This document shows, one piece after another, positions 15,959-25,207 of a stretch of 35,253 nucleotides of DNA. Source of the stretch: Candidatus Pantoea gossypiicola (GTDB taxonomy: Bacteria; Pseudomonadota; Gammaproteobacteria; Enterobacterales; Enterobacteriaceae); assembly GCF_008632075.1 (NCBI RefSeq), contig NZ_VWVM01000028.1, positions 1-35,253 of the forward strand, given 5' to 3'. The notes below the pieces were generated by a model that did not search any database, was not told the origin of the DNA, and saw only the letters and a list, made by a program, of their open reading frames with translations. Within the stretch, counting starts at the first letter, position 1; every line of letters starts with the position of its first letter. Position numbers and translations under genes: made by a program.

Positions 15959-16270
15959 ATGGGATTATTTGATAGTAAACTAGATGTCACCACCATCACT
16001 CATTTTCAGATTTTTACTTCGGTCCCACCGCAAATTAAAATCTTGAAAAATTTTGGCCTTGTAAAAGCCACCACATCAGAAATAACCGCCAAATACCGTA
16101 ATGAAGATGATGAACTGCTTTCTGCTCTTTTTACCGAAGCAACAAAATTAGGGGCTAATGCAATCATTAATCTACAGTATATTTCTGGTTCATATCAGAG
16201 AAACGGACATGCCTTTGTTACAAGTTATCTAATAGCTACTGGTGATGCTGTTCTACTGGAGGATATATAA
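15959..16270 (+). CDS. YbjQ-like small protein in the traS position
   Basis: This 103-residue protein (from ATG 15959, with AGGG five bases upstream) has a YbjQ/UPF0145-like core. It has a strand-rich start, a helix (DDELLSALFTEATKLGANAIINLQYIS) and a final strand block (HAFVTSYLIATGDAVLLE). YbjQ proteins form pentamers; their function is not established. It is not hydrophobic, so it is not a normal TraS, although it lies between traG and traT where F-like plasmids carry traS. It is on the opposite strand, ends two bases from the traG stop, and its DNA is clearly AT-richer than traT or traD. In-frame ATGs at 15920 and 15944 are alternatives without good ribosome sites. Confidence 0.65.
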   Translation: MGLFDSKLDVTTITHFQIFTSVPPQIKILKNFGLVKATTSEITAKYRNEDDELLSALFTEATKLGANAIINLQYISGSYQRNGHAFVTSYLIATGDAVLLEDI

Positions 16271-16271
16271 T

Positions 16272-19130
16272 TCAGCTATTTTTATCCTGATACTCTCTGG
16301 CCTTGTTAAGAAGCTCATCCGGGGTGTCAGCCCCCGGCAGTCGCTCTTGGGCAGTTTTTTCTTCATGATACTTACGATTTTGGGATAACTCTTCCTCTTT
16401 ATGATGATTCTGTAACCCACTATACTGCTGTTTTATGTCTTGCTCCTCGTCACGAATATTTCTACCCGTCGTATTAATTTCTGAACGATACCCGGAGATG
16501 GTATCTTCAACCTGATCTTTCACATCATTACGGATATTATTGTCCTGCGTTCTTTGGTCGATAATATTTTTATGGGACTGGTAGTCAGCCATAACAGCCT
16601 CTTTTTTTCCGCCCGAGGAAATACCATCCATCGAAGCCCCAATTTCCGAGCGCCCTGAGGAATAGACCGCATCAATACTTGGTTGAACCTGCTCCTGAAC
16701 GAACGACCAGGCAAGCTCTCTGCGCTTATTAGCCACTTCAGGTGAAGACGTATCTGTCAGCAGCGTGTCGGCATCATGTGGGGCCTGTTTACGAACATAC
16801 TGAGCAAACTGCTGGTTCAGGTCTTCATTAATCTGGCCGCTCATGCTTTCAGTACGGGACGCCATTTCCGCAAATTCCTTGCTGCGTGCCTGGCTGGTCG
16901 AGTACTGTTCAAGGCTTTGTTTTGCAGAGCTCAGTGATGCGGACAACTGGTCCGCGCGTGAAGCTGCATTGTTATCCGTATGGCTGCCGGACTCACTGAC
17001 TTTGCGGCTGGTAAAGTAATCACTGGCTTCTTTAAAGTCCTGAGAGGCTTTGGCGTCTACATCATGACGGGCATCCTGACTAACTCGAGAACCATTTGAT
17101 GCGTTATGAGAATCATTATCTTCGAAATCTCGCCCTGCTTTAACTCCGGACTGTCCTCCGACCTGAACACCAGTACCCAGAACACTAACCCCCATGCTTC
17201 CCTTAACATGAGCATCACCGTAAAACCCAAGTGAATCACGTGTGCTTCTGGTCGCCAATTCCTGAGTCGCCTGATCATTACTGATGTTATGCGCTTTCGC
17301 ATAACTCTCGACCGCACTGCGCATCTTACTGGCCATCATGGAGTCCTGCGCGCTCATCATGCTATCGGCGCCCTGCGTCATCGAATCGCTGCCTCCCCGG
17401 TTGGTGCCAAACTGGCTGAGGGTCTGCCACGTGCTTGACATGCTGCTACTAAAGCTCTGCATCGCGCTCTGGGACTGAGTCTGGGCCTCGCGCGCCATCT
17501 CCTGCTGCGCTGAGGCCAGTTGACGGGCAAAATTAATACTCACGGGCAGCTTACTCGCGGCCTGGGTGGAGTCAGTCACGGTACTGCCGTCACGCATCTG
17601 TGTGGACGTCGCTCCGTTGCCCAGCTGCTGACTCATCTGGCCAAACATGGTCGAACTGTTGGTATTCCAGCTGTTGCCGCTCACGTTCTCGGTCTGCATG
17701 TTGGCGTATGAATAGTTCCCGTCGATTGACCCTGCCGCCGCCGTTGCCGCCGGACTGATGGCCGAGGACGCCAGGTGGCTGTAGAGATTCGAGAAGCTGG
17801 AGCCCAGACCTTTCAGCATCCCCCATGCCAGTGGCGGGATAAGCATCGACAGATAGCCCGCCGTGGTGGCCAGATCCGAGTATTTAAGTTGCACCTGCGA
17901 CAGCTCAGAGAGCACCACCGGCGAGCCGTTGGCTTTCGCATAGAAGGTCATGCAGCTGTTGAGGATGGCGTAAAGCAGCGGCCAGCTCTGCACCCACATG
18001 ATGGCCAGCACGTACCCCTTCAGCACGTTAAGAGTGACGGCGTTAAACATCCCGCCCAGCACCATCAGGGGGAATATCCCGATAATCAGACCGACTATCA
18101 GCGTCTGGGACATGGGCAACGAGCGCAGGGCCACCTGCCCGACCGTTGCGTGCGCGAGCCGCTGCTTCTCCATTGAGGACGTGGTGGCGATGTTGAGCAG
18201 GCTCGAGGTATCGCCGTTGCGGGCCGCATAGCCCATGATACCGTCGCGCAGGGCATTCATCGTCACGTTCTGGCGGATAATTTGCGAGGCGCTCTGCCCG
18301 GAGTTATAAAAATAGTTATAGCTTTCACCGAGCATCTGGCTCAGGAGCAGGTCGGGATTCGGACGTCCGCCAAACAGCCAGCGTGCGTAGTAGCTCCAGC
18401 TTTTTCCTCCGGTCTGGGTATCAAGGCCCAGTTTCTGTTTGAGGATCACTGCGGCTTCTTCGCAGGATAAAAACGCCTTTATCTCCGTTTGTCCGTTATC
18501 ACCGCTGGTCGTAAACTTCTTATAGTTCTGTACCTGACGCAGCGGACTGGGTTTAGAGAAGATAATGGTGTAGGGGTCGGTGCTGTTCATCAGTTCGTCC
18601 AGGGTGTACTTCCCGTTGAGGAAGATGTCGCCCATCACGCAGTTCTGCACATAGTCCGCAAAAAGCGTGGTGATTTCAGGATTTTTTGACAAAAAGTCTG
18701 TGCTGCACGCGACCAGATTCGCGCCGAACAGCATCCCGGTCTTGCTGTAGGTCACGCTGTCCGGCTGAGAAAAGACCATCTCATAGCCCTGCACCAGCGC
18801 GTGCCCGATGGTGGTCGTCAGCGACGCTGGCAACGCCAGCCCGACGGGCACGTTGTCAACCTGATAAACCTTCGTCAGATCGCTGTTGTCAATAATCTGT
18901 ACCGGCGTGCGCACGCTCACAAGAAGAGACATCAGGACGATGGTACCTATCCAGCCCAGCATATCCATCACGTTGTGACGGCGTATCCAGGTGATGGCCA
19001 CGACGAGCACAGACAGCGCGGTCACGATCCGGCGGATAATGACCCAGTTGTCCGTGTTCATAAAGGCCACAATGGCGTTCAGCGTCTGGCTCAGCCAGTC
19101 GCCGCCCGCGATAACGTAAATCGCCTGCAT
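16272..19130 (-). CDS. traG: Mating-pair stabilisation / entry-exclusion protein TraG
   Basis: The 952-residue protein has N-terminal membrane segments (about residues 30-80) and a central hydrophobic region (LIVGLIIGIFPLMVLGG, about 345-440). Its long hydrophilic C-terminal half is rich in Gln and Ser. In F the N-terminal part acts in pilus assembly, and the periplasmic C-terminal part stabilises mating pairs and is recognised by TraS in the recipient. The start (ATG 19130) overlaps the traH stop as TGATG. From about 17350 leftward the DNA becomes noticeably AT-richer, so the C-terminal third looks like a swapped, plasmid-specific segment. It ends in an extended charged coiled-coil-like region (EEQDIKQQYSGLQNHHKEEELSQ). 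Confidence 0.95.
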   Translation of the reverse strand: MQAIYVIAGGDWLSQTLNAIVAFMNTDNWVIIRRIVTALSVLVVAITWIRRHNVMDMLGWIGTIVLMSLLVSVRTPVQIIDNSDLTKVYQVDNVPVGLALPASLTTTIGHALVQGYEMVFSQPDSVTYSKTGMLFGANLVACSTDFLSKNPEITTLFADYVQNCVMGDIFLNGKYTLDELMNSTDPYTIIFSKPSPLRQVQNYKKFTTSGDNGQTEIKAFLSCEEAAVILKQKLGLDTQTGGKSWSYYARWLFGGRPNPDLLLSQMLGESYNYFYNSGQSASQIIRQNVTMNALRDGIMGYAARNGDTSSLLNIATTSSMEKQRLAHATVGQVALRSLPMSQTLIVGLIIGIFPLMVLGGMFNAVTLNVLKGYVLAIMWVQSWPLLYAILNSCMTFYAKANGSPVVLSELSQVQLKYSDLATTAGYLSMLIPPLAWGMLKGLGSSFSNLYSHLASSAISPAATAAAGSIDGNYSYANMQTENVSGNSWNTNSSTMFGQMSQQLGNGATSTQMRDGSTVTDSTQAASKLPVSINFARQLASAQQEMAREAQTQSQSAMQSFSSSMSSTWQTLSQFGTNRGGSDSMTQGADSMMSAQDSMMASKMRSAVESYAKAHNISNDQATQELATRSTRDSLGFYGDAHVKGSMGVSVLGTGVQVGGQSGVKAGRDFEDNDSHNASNGSRVSQDARHDVDAKASQDFKEASDYFTSRKVSESGSHTDNNAASRADQLSASLSSAKQSLEQYSTSQARSKEFAEMASRTESMSGQINEDLNQQFAQYVRKQAPHDADTLLTDTSSPEVANKRRELAWSFVQEQVQPSIDAVYSSGRSEIGASMDGISSGGKKEAVMADYQSHKNIIDQRTQDNNIRNDVKDQVEDTISGYRSEINTTGRNIRDEEQDIKQQYSGLQNHHKEEELSQNRKYHEEKTAQERLPGADTPDELLNKAREYQDKNS

Positions 19131-20506
19131 CAGCGCGCCCCCCCGAAGTGATAGTTGTTCTGATAGCGCTGCAACATCCGCGCCGAAACCTGCTGGCGCA
19201 TGTAGCTCATCTGGCGGTCAACAACCAGAAGCGCGTCCTGCTGCACCTGCACCTGCGCCTGGAAGGAGGCTATCTGTCGCGTGGCCTCGTTGAGGTTGTT
19301 ATTAATGCTGTCGATAACGGCCTGGTCATAGTTGCCCGTTGCCATCAAGGCGCGCGCCTGCTGCACCATCTCCTGGATGTACTGGAGCAGAATGTCGTAG
19401 CCAATATAGTCCGTCAGCTGGTAGACGAGGCTGTCCGAGACGCCCAGCATCATCGGGTCCACCAGGTACTTGAACACCGGGATAGTGGTACCGGAAATAA
19501 AGCCCTTCTCCTTCTCGGTCAGCTTTGTGTCGGTTGCAGCCTTGTTCTGGATGCTGGAGAGAATGTCCTTGATCTGATTTTTCAGCGCGTTCTTTTCGGT
19601 AATAGTAACGGTCGCGTCGGCCACCACCTTCAGGCACTTCTCGCTGTCGTTGCAGTGGTAAATTTTCGCGGTGCCGCCCTCCATCACGGCCTTAATAATG
19701 TCACGATCGGTGGTGCGGGCAGGCAGCGGCGTGATGTTACCCTTCTCGTCAAAAATCAGGGTGCCGGTGAGCGTCATGATGAACTCCCTGAGTTCTTTAT
19801 TCCCGCTGAACATGCCGTTCTTGCCGAGCGCATTCCAGATGATATTGATGTTTTTAGTGATGCGCTCTTTATCGGCGGTACCGGCCTTGTCGCGCACCTT
19901 GTCGAGGCTGCCGCCCACGGTGCAGCCCTGGCGGGATGCCGCCCAGTCCGCAAACATGTTGCTCTCGCCGGCAATGTCCTGGCAGACCTTCTGCTGGGAG
20001 ACCTGGGTGCGCGGAAACAGACCGCCGACAATCCCCTGCGCCGCCTGGCAGGAGCTGAGGTTCATGCTGTTAATATCGCTGGCCATCTTCTGCAGAAAGT
20101 CTTTTGCGGTCTTGATTTCCGGTACCGTGGTCTGCAGCGCCAGATCGAAGAAGTATCCGGCCGCATTGGACATAATCTGCTTGGCGAAACGCTGCAGCTG
20201 ATCGCTGTTAATAAAGCTGAAGGAGCCCAGATAGGCATCGATGCCGCCGCAGCCGGCGTTGATGTCGGGCAGCGTCATGGAGATAAGCTGGACGGTTTTC
20301 ACCTGCGCGCGCGCGTAGAGTGAGCCGCCAGTGGCGTAACCCGCAGCCTGCCCCTGCCAGACCTGAGGCTGGCTGGTGTTGGACGCAAAGCCTAGCTTAT
20401 TAAAGAAGGTATTCATGTCACTGTTCACGTCGGCACTCACGCTCGCTGAACACGCAAGAAGGAGGCCACACAGTATGGAGAGAGGTTTACGGACGAACAT
20501 CGGCAT
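19130..20506 (-). CDS. traH: Conjugal pilus assembly protein TraH
   Basis: The 458-residue protein has a signal peptide (cleavage after SVSA) and the mature start DVNSDMNTFFNKLGFASN as in F TraH. Cysteine-rich stretches (INAGCGG, LSSCQAAQ, VCQDIAGES, RQGCTVGG) are followed by a C-terminal coiled coil (about 400-450). TraH is a periplasmic pilus-assembly protein that works with TraF, TraW, TraU, TrbB and TrbI. The start overlaps the end of trbF by 20 bases; a second Met two codons in is equally possible. TraW and TraU, its usual partners, are missing here. Confidence 0.95.
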   Translation of the reverse strand: MPMFVRKPLSILCGLLLACSASVSADVNSDMNTFFNKLGFASNTSQPQVWQGQAAGYATGGSLYARAQVKTVQLISMTLPDINAGCGGIDAYLGSFSFINSDQLQRFAKQIMSNAAGYFFDLALQTTVPEIKTAKDFLQKMASDINSMNLSSCQAAQGIVGGLFPRTQVSQQKVCQDIAGESNMFADWAASRQGCTVGGSLDKVRDKAGTADKERITKNINIIWNALGKNGMFSGNKELREFIMTLTGTLIFDEKGNITPLPARTTDRDIIKAVMEGGTAKIYHCNDSEKCLKVVADATVTITEKNALKNQIKDILSSIQNKAATDTKLTEKEKGFISGTTIPVFKYLVDPMMLGVSDSLVYQLTDYIGYDILLQYIQEMVQQARALMATGNYDQAVIDSINNNLNEATRQIASFQAQVQVQQDALLVVDRQMSYMRQQVSARMLQRYQNNYHFGGAR

Positions 20507-20915
20507 CCTCCCGGCTCGCCTGCAGGGCGAGTTTTCCCATTTTTCGTTTTAGTATGAACATTTGCCCTTTCGTATAAAGCGAGTTCAGGATTGCATAAAC
20601 GCCACCTGCAACGGCAAGCCCGCCGCTCAGCGCGATAAATATCAGTGGAATGGCGTACATCAACACGTTCCACAAATCTTTCAGCTGCAGGTGACCGTCC
20701 CTGAGCCAGTCGCCGACGCAGGCATCGAAAACGTATGTCATAAAGACGCGCGACAGCACGCCAGCAATGAGCAATATGCCCGCCCACTCAGCATAAACGC
20801 CGAACCGTGCGTCATCTTTCCGTGCCCTGAGCGCGATTAACTCTGGCGTCGTAGCTCTCTGAAGCATTCCGGAAGTCATCATGTCGTGTTCCTCTGCATT
20901 GTTCTGATCAGCCAT
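20487..20915 (-). CDS. trbF: TrbF, F-type transfer inner-membrane protein
   Basis: The 142-residue protein starts MADQNNAEEHD at ATG 20915, with eight bases overlapping the end of trbB. Two or three membrane segments (GILLIAGVLSRVFMTYVFDA and VLMYAIPLIFIALSGGLAVAGGVYAIL) are followed by a basic tail. Position between trbB and traH, and the N-terminal pattern, identify it as TrbF. Its role in F is not essential for transfer and is poorly defined. The longer frame reaching 21008 runs through trbB codons and is rejected. Confidence 0.8.
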   Translation of the reverse strand: MADQNNAEEHDMMTSGMLQRATTPELIALRARKDDARFGVYAEWAGILLIAGVLSRVFMTYVFDACVGDWLRDGHLQLKDLWNVLMYAIPLIFIALSGGLAVAGGVYAILNSLYTKGQMFILKRKMGKLALQASREDADVRP

Positions 20916-21462
20916 TGTTACCCACTCCGCGTATCTGAAGGACCGTATCCATACGGGCCATAAAGCCCTGTTCGTCGGTTGCGCCCTGCAGCAGGGGCAG
21001 GGCTTCAAGGGTGTTTACGTTGACGAGAAAGGTGGTTGGCGTGGCCACAGGCAGGTTAGGGAAAAAGGTTTTCATCACCTCCGGCGGCGCGGGCAACGCA
21101 TCGGGAAAGGACGCATCCCCCTGACCGTCGATGGTGTAGGCCATCACCCCAAACCCCACCCGTGCCGACAGCGACTTCAGGACCGAATCAAACTGGTGGC
21201 AGTACGGGCAGTGTCCCTGCATAAACAGCACGACCTTCCAGTCGGCCAGATTGACCTGGCTGCCGTTGCTGAGGCGGTACCAGACCGGCTGCTTCGCCGG
21301 AAGTGGCTTAGCTTCAGGGTCTTCCGGGGATGTAGGCAGAGATCCCGACGCTCGCGCCCCCTGTGGATGCCATAACGATTTGATCTCGTCCATTGTGGAA
21401 GCCTGTGTGGCCAGACTGAGGGTCATGAGCGCCACGGTAAACACGGTATGTCTAAGGTTCAT
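20908..21462 (-). CDS. trbB: Periplasmic thiol-disulfide isomerase TrbB
   Basis: The 184-residue protein has a signal peptide (cleavage after TQAS) and a thioredoxin fold. The catalytic CPYC motif is at residues 85-88 (VVLFMQGHCPYCHQFD), and the cis-Pro loop is VATPTTFLVN. In F, TrbB shuffles disulfide bonds in Cys-rich transfer proteins such as TraH, TraU and TraN. I chose ATG 21462, which gives a proper signal peptide and has GGAGG upstream; an earlier ATG at 21480 would put charged residues before it. It overlaps the traQ stop by 11 bases. Confidence 0.92.
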   Translation of the reverse strand: MNLRHTVFTVALMTLSLATQASTMDEIKSLWHPQGARASGSLPTSPEDPEAKPLPAKQPVWYRLSNGSQVNLADWKVVLFMQGHCPYCHQFDSVLKSLSARVGFGVMAYTIDGQGDASFPDALPAPPEVMKTFFPNLPVATPTTFLVNVNTLEALPLLQGATDEQGFMARMDTVLQIRGVGNNG

Positions 21463-21700
21463 GTCGGCATCCTCCGGCATCACGGGCCTTTTCGGCCTCA
21501 CGGGCAGCATCAATCCAGCGGTTGATAATGCGGTAGCCCCCCCAGAGCACCATCGATACGCCGATTATCTGCGCCAGAAGAATGGCCATCTCCGGCTCGC
21601 GCCGGACCAGGCGGGAAACAATGTGAAACCATATCCCAAGGCTCAGCACCCATAATCCGGGCACGTCGAACTCAGGCAGGCGAAAACGGAATTTACGCAT
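21452..21700 (-). CDS. traQ: Pilin chaperone TraQ
   Basis: The 82-residue inner-membrane protein has two hydrophobic segments: VPGLWVLSLGIWFHIVSRLV (F TraQ: ITGMWVFSLGVWFHIVARLV) and MAILLAQIIGVSMVLWGGY. TraQ helps insert TraA propilin into the inner membrane. ATG 21700 has GGGAGAG upstream; the longer frame has no sensible N-terminus. F carries trbA and artA between traF and traQ, and these are absent here. The substrate traA is not in the window. Confidence 0.88.
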   Translation of the reverse strand: MRKFRFRLPEFDVPGLWVLSLGIWFHIVSRLVRREPEMAILLAQIIGVSMVLWGGYRIINRWIDAAREAEKARDAGGCRHEP

Positions 21701-21716
21701 GCGAACTCTCCCTGTA

Positions 21717-22466
21717 TTAAAAGTTGGGGGCAAAATCTGTGGAAACGTTGAGGAACTGCTTCGCCAGGTCATCCTGGCTGATAAAGCCATACGAGACGGG
21801 TTTGACCGTCCCGCTTTTAGGGTCGGCCAGCATCAGCGCCGGGAAGTAACGAATACCCAGCCGGCTGGCCTGTCCACCGTCCATTCGGGTATCCGGCAGG
21901 AGTGGATTCACGATACCGTCCACGGAGACCGGAATGACGCTGAGGTGATACGTTTCGCGGAAGTTTTTAATGACCTGAACCAGCTGGCCGTCGATCGGGT
22001 CCTGTCCGCGGTAAAAGAACATCACGCCATAGTGCTGAGCCAGCGTTTCAATGGCGCGGCGCTGGTCGGCAAAGTCCGCCGCCAGCTGGTTGCGCACGGT
22101 ACCGTTGTAGTGGCTGTGCTGCAGGTTGTAGTCCAGCTCGGGGTGCTCGAGCATCGCCTTTTTAGCACTCATCGAGAACAGCCCGGCCTGCTGCGTCCAG
22201 TAGTTCTGCAGGCGGAAGTAGCGGGTAAAGTTCTCCACGCCCGGATACAGAATGGCCTCGTACATGGCGCGCTTCGTGGCCTGCTGAAGCGTGGCAAGCT
22301 TCTCCATGATGTCCGGCGAGGCCTGCTGAGGCTGTGCTGAAGAGGATTTGTCGTCCTCCGGCGTTCTGTGCGATTCGTTGTACCACTGCCAGCCGGCATC
22401 TTTTCCTGTGGCGGAAAAAACGCTGCCAAGAAGCAGCAGCGCTAACGCTGTCTTTCTCTTTTTCAC
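21717..22466 (-). CDS. traF: Pilus assembly protein TraF
   Basis: The 249-residue protein has a signal peptide (cleavage after FSATG or nearby) and matches F TraF (247 residues): AGWQWYNESH, PGVENFTRYFRLQNYWTQQAGLFS, GVMFFYRGQDPIDGQLVQVI and GIRYFPALMLADP. It has a thioredoxin-like fold but lacks a CxxC pair, as F TraF does, so it is a structural periplasmic assembly factor rather than an oxidoreductase. It lies 16 bases upstream of traQ and 30 bases after trbE. Confidence 0.94.
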   Translation of the reverse strand: MKKRKTALALLLLGSVFSATGKDAGWQWYNESHRTPEDDKSSSAQPQQASPDIMEKLATLQQATKRAMYEAILYPGVENFTRYFRLQNYWTQQAGLFSMSAKKAMLEHPELDYNLQHSHYNGTVRNQLAADFADQRRAIETLAQHYGVMFFYRGQDPIDGQLVQVIKNFRETYHLSVIPVSVDGIVNPLLPDTRMDGGQASRLGIRYFPALMLADPKSGTVKPVSYGFISQDDLAKQFLNVSTDFAPNF

Positions 22467-22496
22467 TGGAACCTTCCTTATCCCGAAGCAGGTCGG

Positions 22497-22685
22497 TTAT
22501 CGTTTGAAAAGCGGGTTTAACAGCCACGCCAGCAGAACTCCCGCCACGAAAAGCACAATCATCAGCGCCATAAAGAACACATCGATGCGCGATGTTTCAT
22601 CAACGATATTCCCGCACCAGTAAAGCACCGGTGAGGCGACAATCAGGCTGATGATAAGGCGTCCAGTAAATCCTTTAATTTTCAT
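22497..22685 (-). CDS. trbE: TrbE, small inner-membrane transfer protein
   Basis: This 62-residue protein has two membrane helices (GRLIISLIVASPVLYWCG and VFFMALMIVLFVAGVLLAWLL) and lies between traN and traF, the F position of trbE. The role of TrbE in F is unknown and it is not essential. It is shorter than F TrbE (86 residues as I recall it). Identification rests mainly on position and topology. Confidence 0.7.
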   Translation of the reverse strand: MKIKGFTGRLIISLIVASPVLYWCGNIVDETSRIDVFFMALMIVLFVAGVLLAWLLNPLFKR

Positions 22686-22716
22686 GATGGAGTGTCCTGA
22701 GTGGGTGATGAGTGGC

Positions 22717-24561
22717 TTACTTTTTGTTCTTCAGCTGTGCGGCGATTTCCTCGCGGACGCGCTTCGTCAGGGTGTCGTTATCCGGGATTTTCTTGTTCTT
22801 TTGCAGATCGTCGAAAAAGTTTGAGAAGTCGAGCGCTTCAAAATTAATTTGCTGCAGCTCAGTCTGGGTGATGCCGCGACAGTCCGGGCTGCTGGCCTTG
22901 CCAAAGCCGACGTGAAGCTGACCGTTACGTCCCTGCTGCTGCACAATCTGGGCAAGCTTTGAGTCAAACTGACAGTAGCTGCGCTTCTTCTCGAGACAGA
23001 CGCCGAGCACTTTTTTTGAACAGAACTCACCGATACTGACCGTGAGCTTATTCTCTTTGGCCTTGCCCAGCGCTTTCTCCTCGCTGCTGCACCTGGCAAG
23101 CCCGACGTCCTGGCCCCAGCCGCCGTCTTTACAGCAGTTGCTGAAGCCTGCCGCAAACTTCTTGCAGAACTTCGCGCTGCCGGTAAAGGCGCGCACGTTA
23201 ACGCTGTTAATGGCGGCCACGTCCTTGCCCGCAGCGGCCAGCGCGGCGAGTGCCGAAACGACAGGTGCAAAATCGTTATTTTTACCGTTCTGCGCCCGCG
23301 CACAGTCACCATCAAGACAGAAGGTGTCGCCGCCGCATATCATCACCTGACCGGAAGTACGTGTTTCACAGGAGTACGTCGCGTATTCATGCAGGCAGCC
23401 GCTGCCGTCTTCTGCCGTGAAGGCGCAGGTGCGTGAGGCAAGCGTACAGGCCGGATTGTTCATGTAGGTTTTGCAGGTGCCATTGTCAGCAGCCTGGGTC
23501 ATATATGTGTCTTTGTACTTCCAGCATGCCTGGGTAACCTGGTAGGGCTTGCCCTCAACCACGACAGTCTTAGTACTGCCCGGATCAATACACTCTGTTT
23601 TCTTGAGCGTACCTTCGCTTTTGCTAAACGGACAGGATTCACCCCATTCCACTCTGGGTATCCAGACCCGGCTTTTAACCTGCATGATCAGAGTCAGAGT
23701 AAAACGCGTTTTTCCGCTGGCCATATCGTTATAAATAATATTGTCGACCGTCCCCGTACAACTGCCGTTTCCGCTGCAGCTACTACCCTGTACGGTTTGA
23801 CCTTTAGTCAGAGTCAACCCCGTTGCTCCTGTGAGGCCAATAGTGGCATTCCAGCCAAGATTGAATATGGTATTCATAAAATTAGCGCGGGAATTCCAGA
23901 GATAATTTTGTGTGGTGACATTCAGGCTGGCACTGTTCACCATACCCGCCTCAGGAGAGGTAAAACTGAAGACGATTTGCTTGCCGGATCGACTAAAATT
24001 AAATGAAGTGATGGTGTAGGTTTTAGTCTCAGTGGTTTCCTTCCAGTCACCTGTGATACTGGCTGTCCTGGTACAGGCCTGCTCAACCAGCAGGTCGCGC
24101 TCGCAGGTATAGTTGGTGAACTCGCTGCGGCTGATGTTCTGCGCTTCGCACTGCGTCTGCCCCGTTTTGCCGATGAGGGTATCGGCGCGGGACTGGACAT
24201 CCTGGCTGGCCTTAATAAACGGCGCGTCGGGTGAAATGGGCTCCTTCGGGTTGTTAACAAACGAGTCGGTGACGGCCTTTGTGGCCTCATTAGTAGTCCA
24301 GCCAGTGGTACCGTCCGCTTTCAGCGCACCATCACCGGTCGCCGTCACGCCGCCATAGTACTTCTTCTCACCGGGTGAGGCGGTATAGTTGGGAATAGAC
24401 GCTGAGGGGTTAAAGTTTTTCAGGCTGCTCTCACCCTGCCCCTGTACCTGACGGGCAAAATCAGCCCCCGCCCTGTACTGCGCGTCAGCATCAGCAAATG
24501 CATTCACGCCCGCCATCGTGGTGGCGATAGCCACCACCGGCATCAGTATTGCTCTTCTCAT
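22717..24561 (-). CDS. traN: Outer-membrane mating-pair stabilisation protein TraN
   Basis: The 614-residue, Cys-rich protein has a signal peptide (cleavage after NAFA). Conserved flanks include QTQCEAQNISRSEFTNYTCERDLLVEQAC and, after the middle, CSGNGSCTG, CLHEYATYSCETR, MICGGDTFCLDGDC and FSNCCKDGGWGQ. In F-like plasmids TraN in the donor outer membrane binds a recipient porin or OmpA/OmpW, and the variable middle (about residues 165-330 here) decides which. The middle is AT-richer and Ser/Thr-rich, consistent with a swapped tip domain. I cannot assign its class without a structure comparison. Its start overlaps the trbC stop by four bases (ATGA). Confidence 0.95.
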   Translation of the reverse strand: MRRAILMPVVAIATTMAGVNAFADADAQYRAGADFARQVQGQGESSLKNFNPSASIPNYTASPGEKKYYGGVTATGDGALKADGTTGWTTNEATKAVTDSFVNNPKEPISPDAPFIKASQDVQSRADTLIGKTGQTQCEAQNISRSEFTNYTCERDLLVEQACTRTASITGDWKETTETKTYTITSFNFSRSGKQIVFSFTSPEAGMVNSASLNVTTQNYLWNSRANFMNTIFNLGWNATIGLTGATGLTLTKGQTVQGSSCSGNGSCTGTVDNIIYNDMASGKTRFTLTLIMQVKSRVWIPRVEWGESCPFSKSEGTLKKTECIDPGSTKTVVVEGKPYQVTQACWKYKDTYMTQAADNGTCKTYMNNPACTLASRTCAFTAEDGSGCLHEYATYSCETRTSGQVMICGGDTFCLDGDCARAQNGKNNDFAPVVSALAALAAAGKDVAAINSVNVRAFTGSAKFCKKFAAGFSNCCKDGGWGQDVGLARCSSEEKALGKAKENKLTVSIGEFCSKKVLGVCLEKKRSYCQFDSKLAQIVQQQGRNGQLHVGFGKASSPDCRGITQTELQQINFEALDFSNFFDDLQKNKKIPDNDTLTKRVREEIAAQLKNKK

Positions 24562-24840
24562 CTGGCCTCTCCTTTATTAAGCAACTGGTGCGCTTCATCC
24601 CTGCACTCGCCCTTCTCCACCACCTTTTCCAGCGCCTGCTTCAGATGAATATTGCCGCGAATCACGTCGTGGCCCGCCTCGCAGTACACCACCAGGGACG
24701 GCACGCTGGCGATCCCGTACTCGCGAAAGCGGGTCGGATCGATGGCAACGCCGCTGGCTGAGCCGTCCTGAACAAGCGCCATCACGGCGGTTGCCGTCGT
24801 TTTCATGTCGTTGTTGACCATGCCCCGCAGGGTGGCGGGG
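24558..24840 (-). pseudogene. trbC: TrbC, 5' end deleted
   Basis: Only the C-terminal part of TrbC is left: TLRGMVNNDMKTTATAVMALV, IDPTRFREYGIASVPSLVV, GHDVIRGNIHLKQALEKVVEKGE and the tail ending QLLNKGEAR. F TrbC is about 212 residues; here homology fades near 24840 and an in-frame stop lies a few codons further up. The signal peptide is gone, so this periplasmic thioredoxin-fold assembly protein cannot be exported even if translated from an internal ATG at 24821 or 24806. This is the point where the tra operon has been cut. Confidence 0.85.
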
Positions 24841-24844
24841 ATTA

Positions 24845-25196
<352 letters not shown>

Positions 25197-25207
<11 letters not shown>

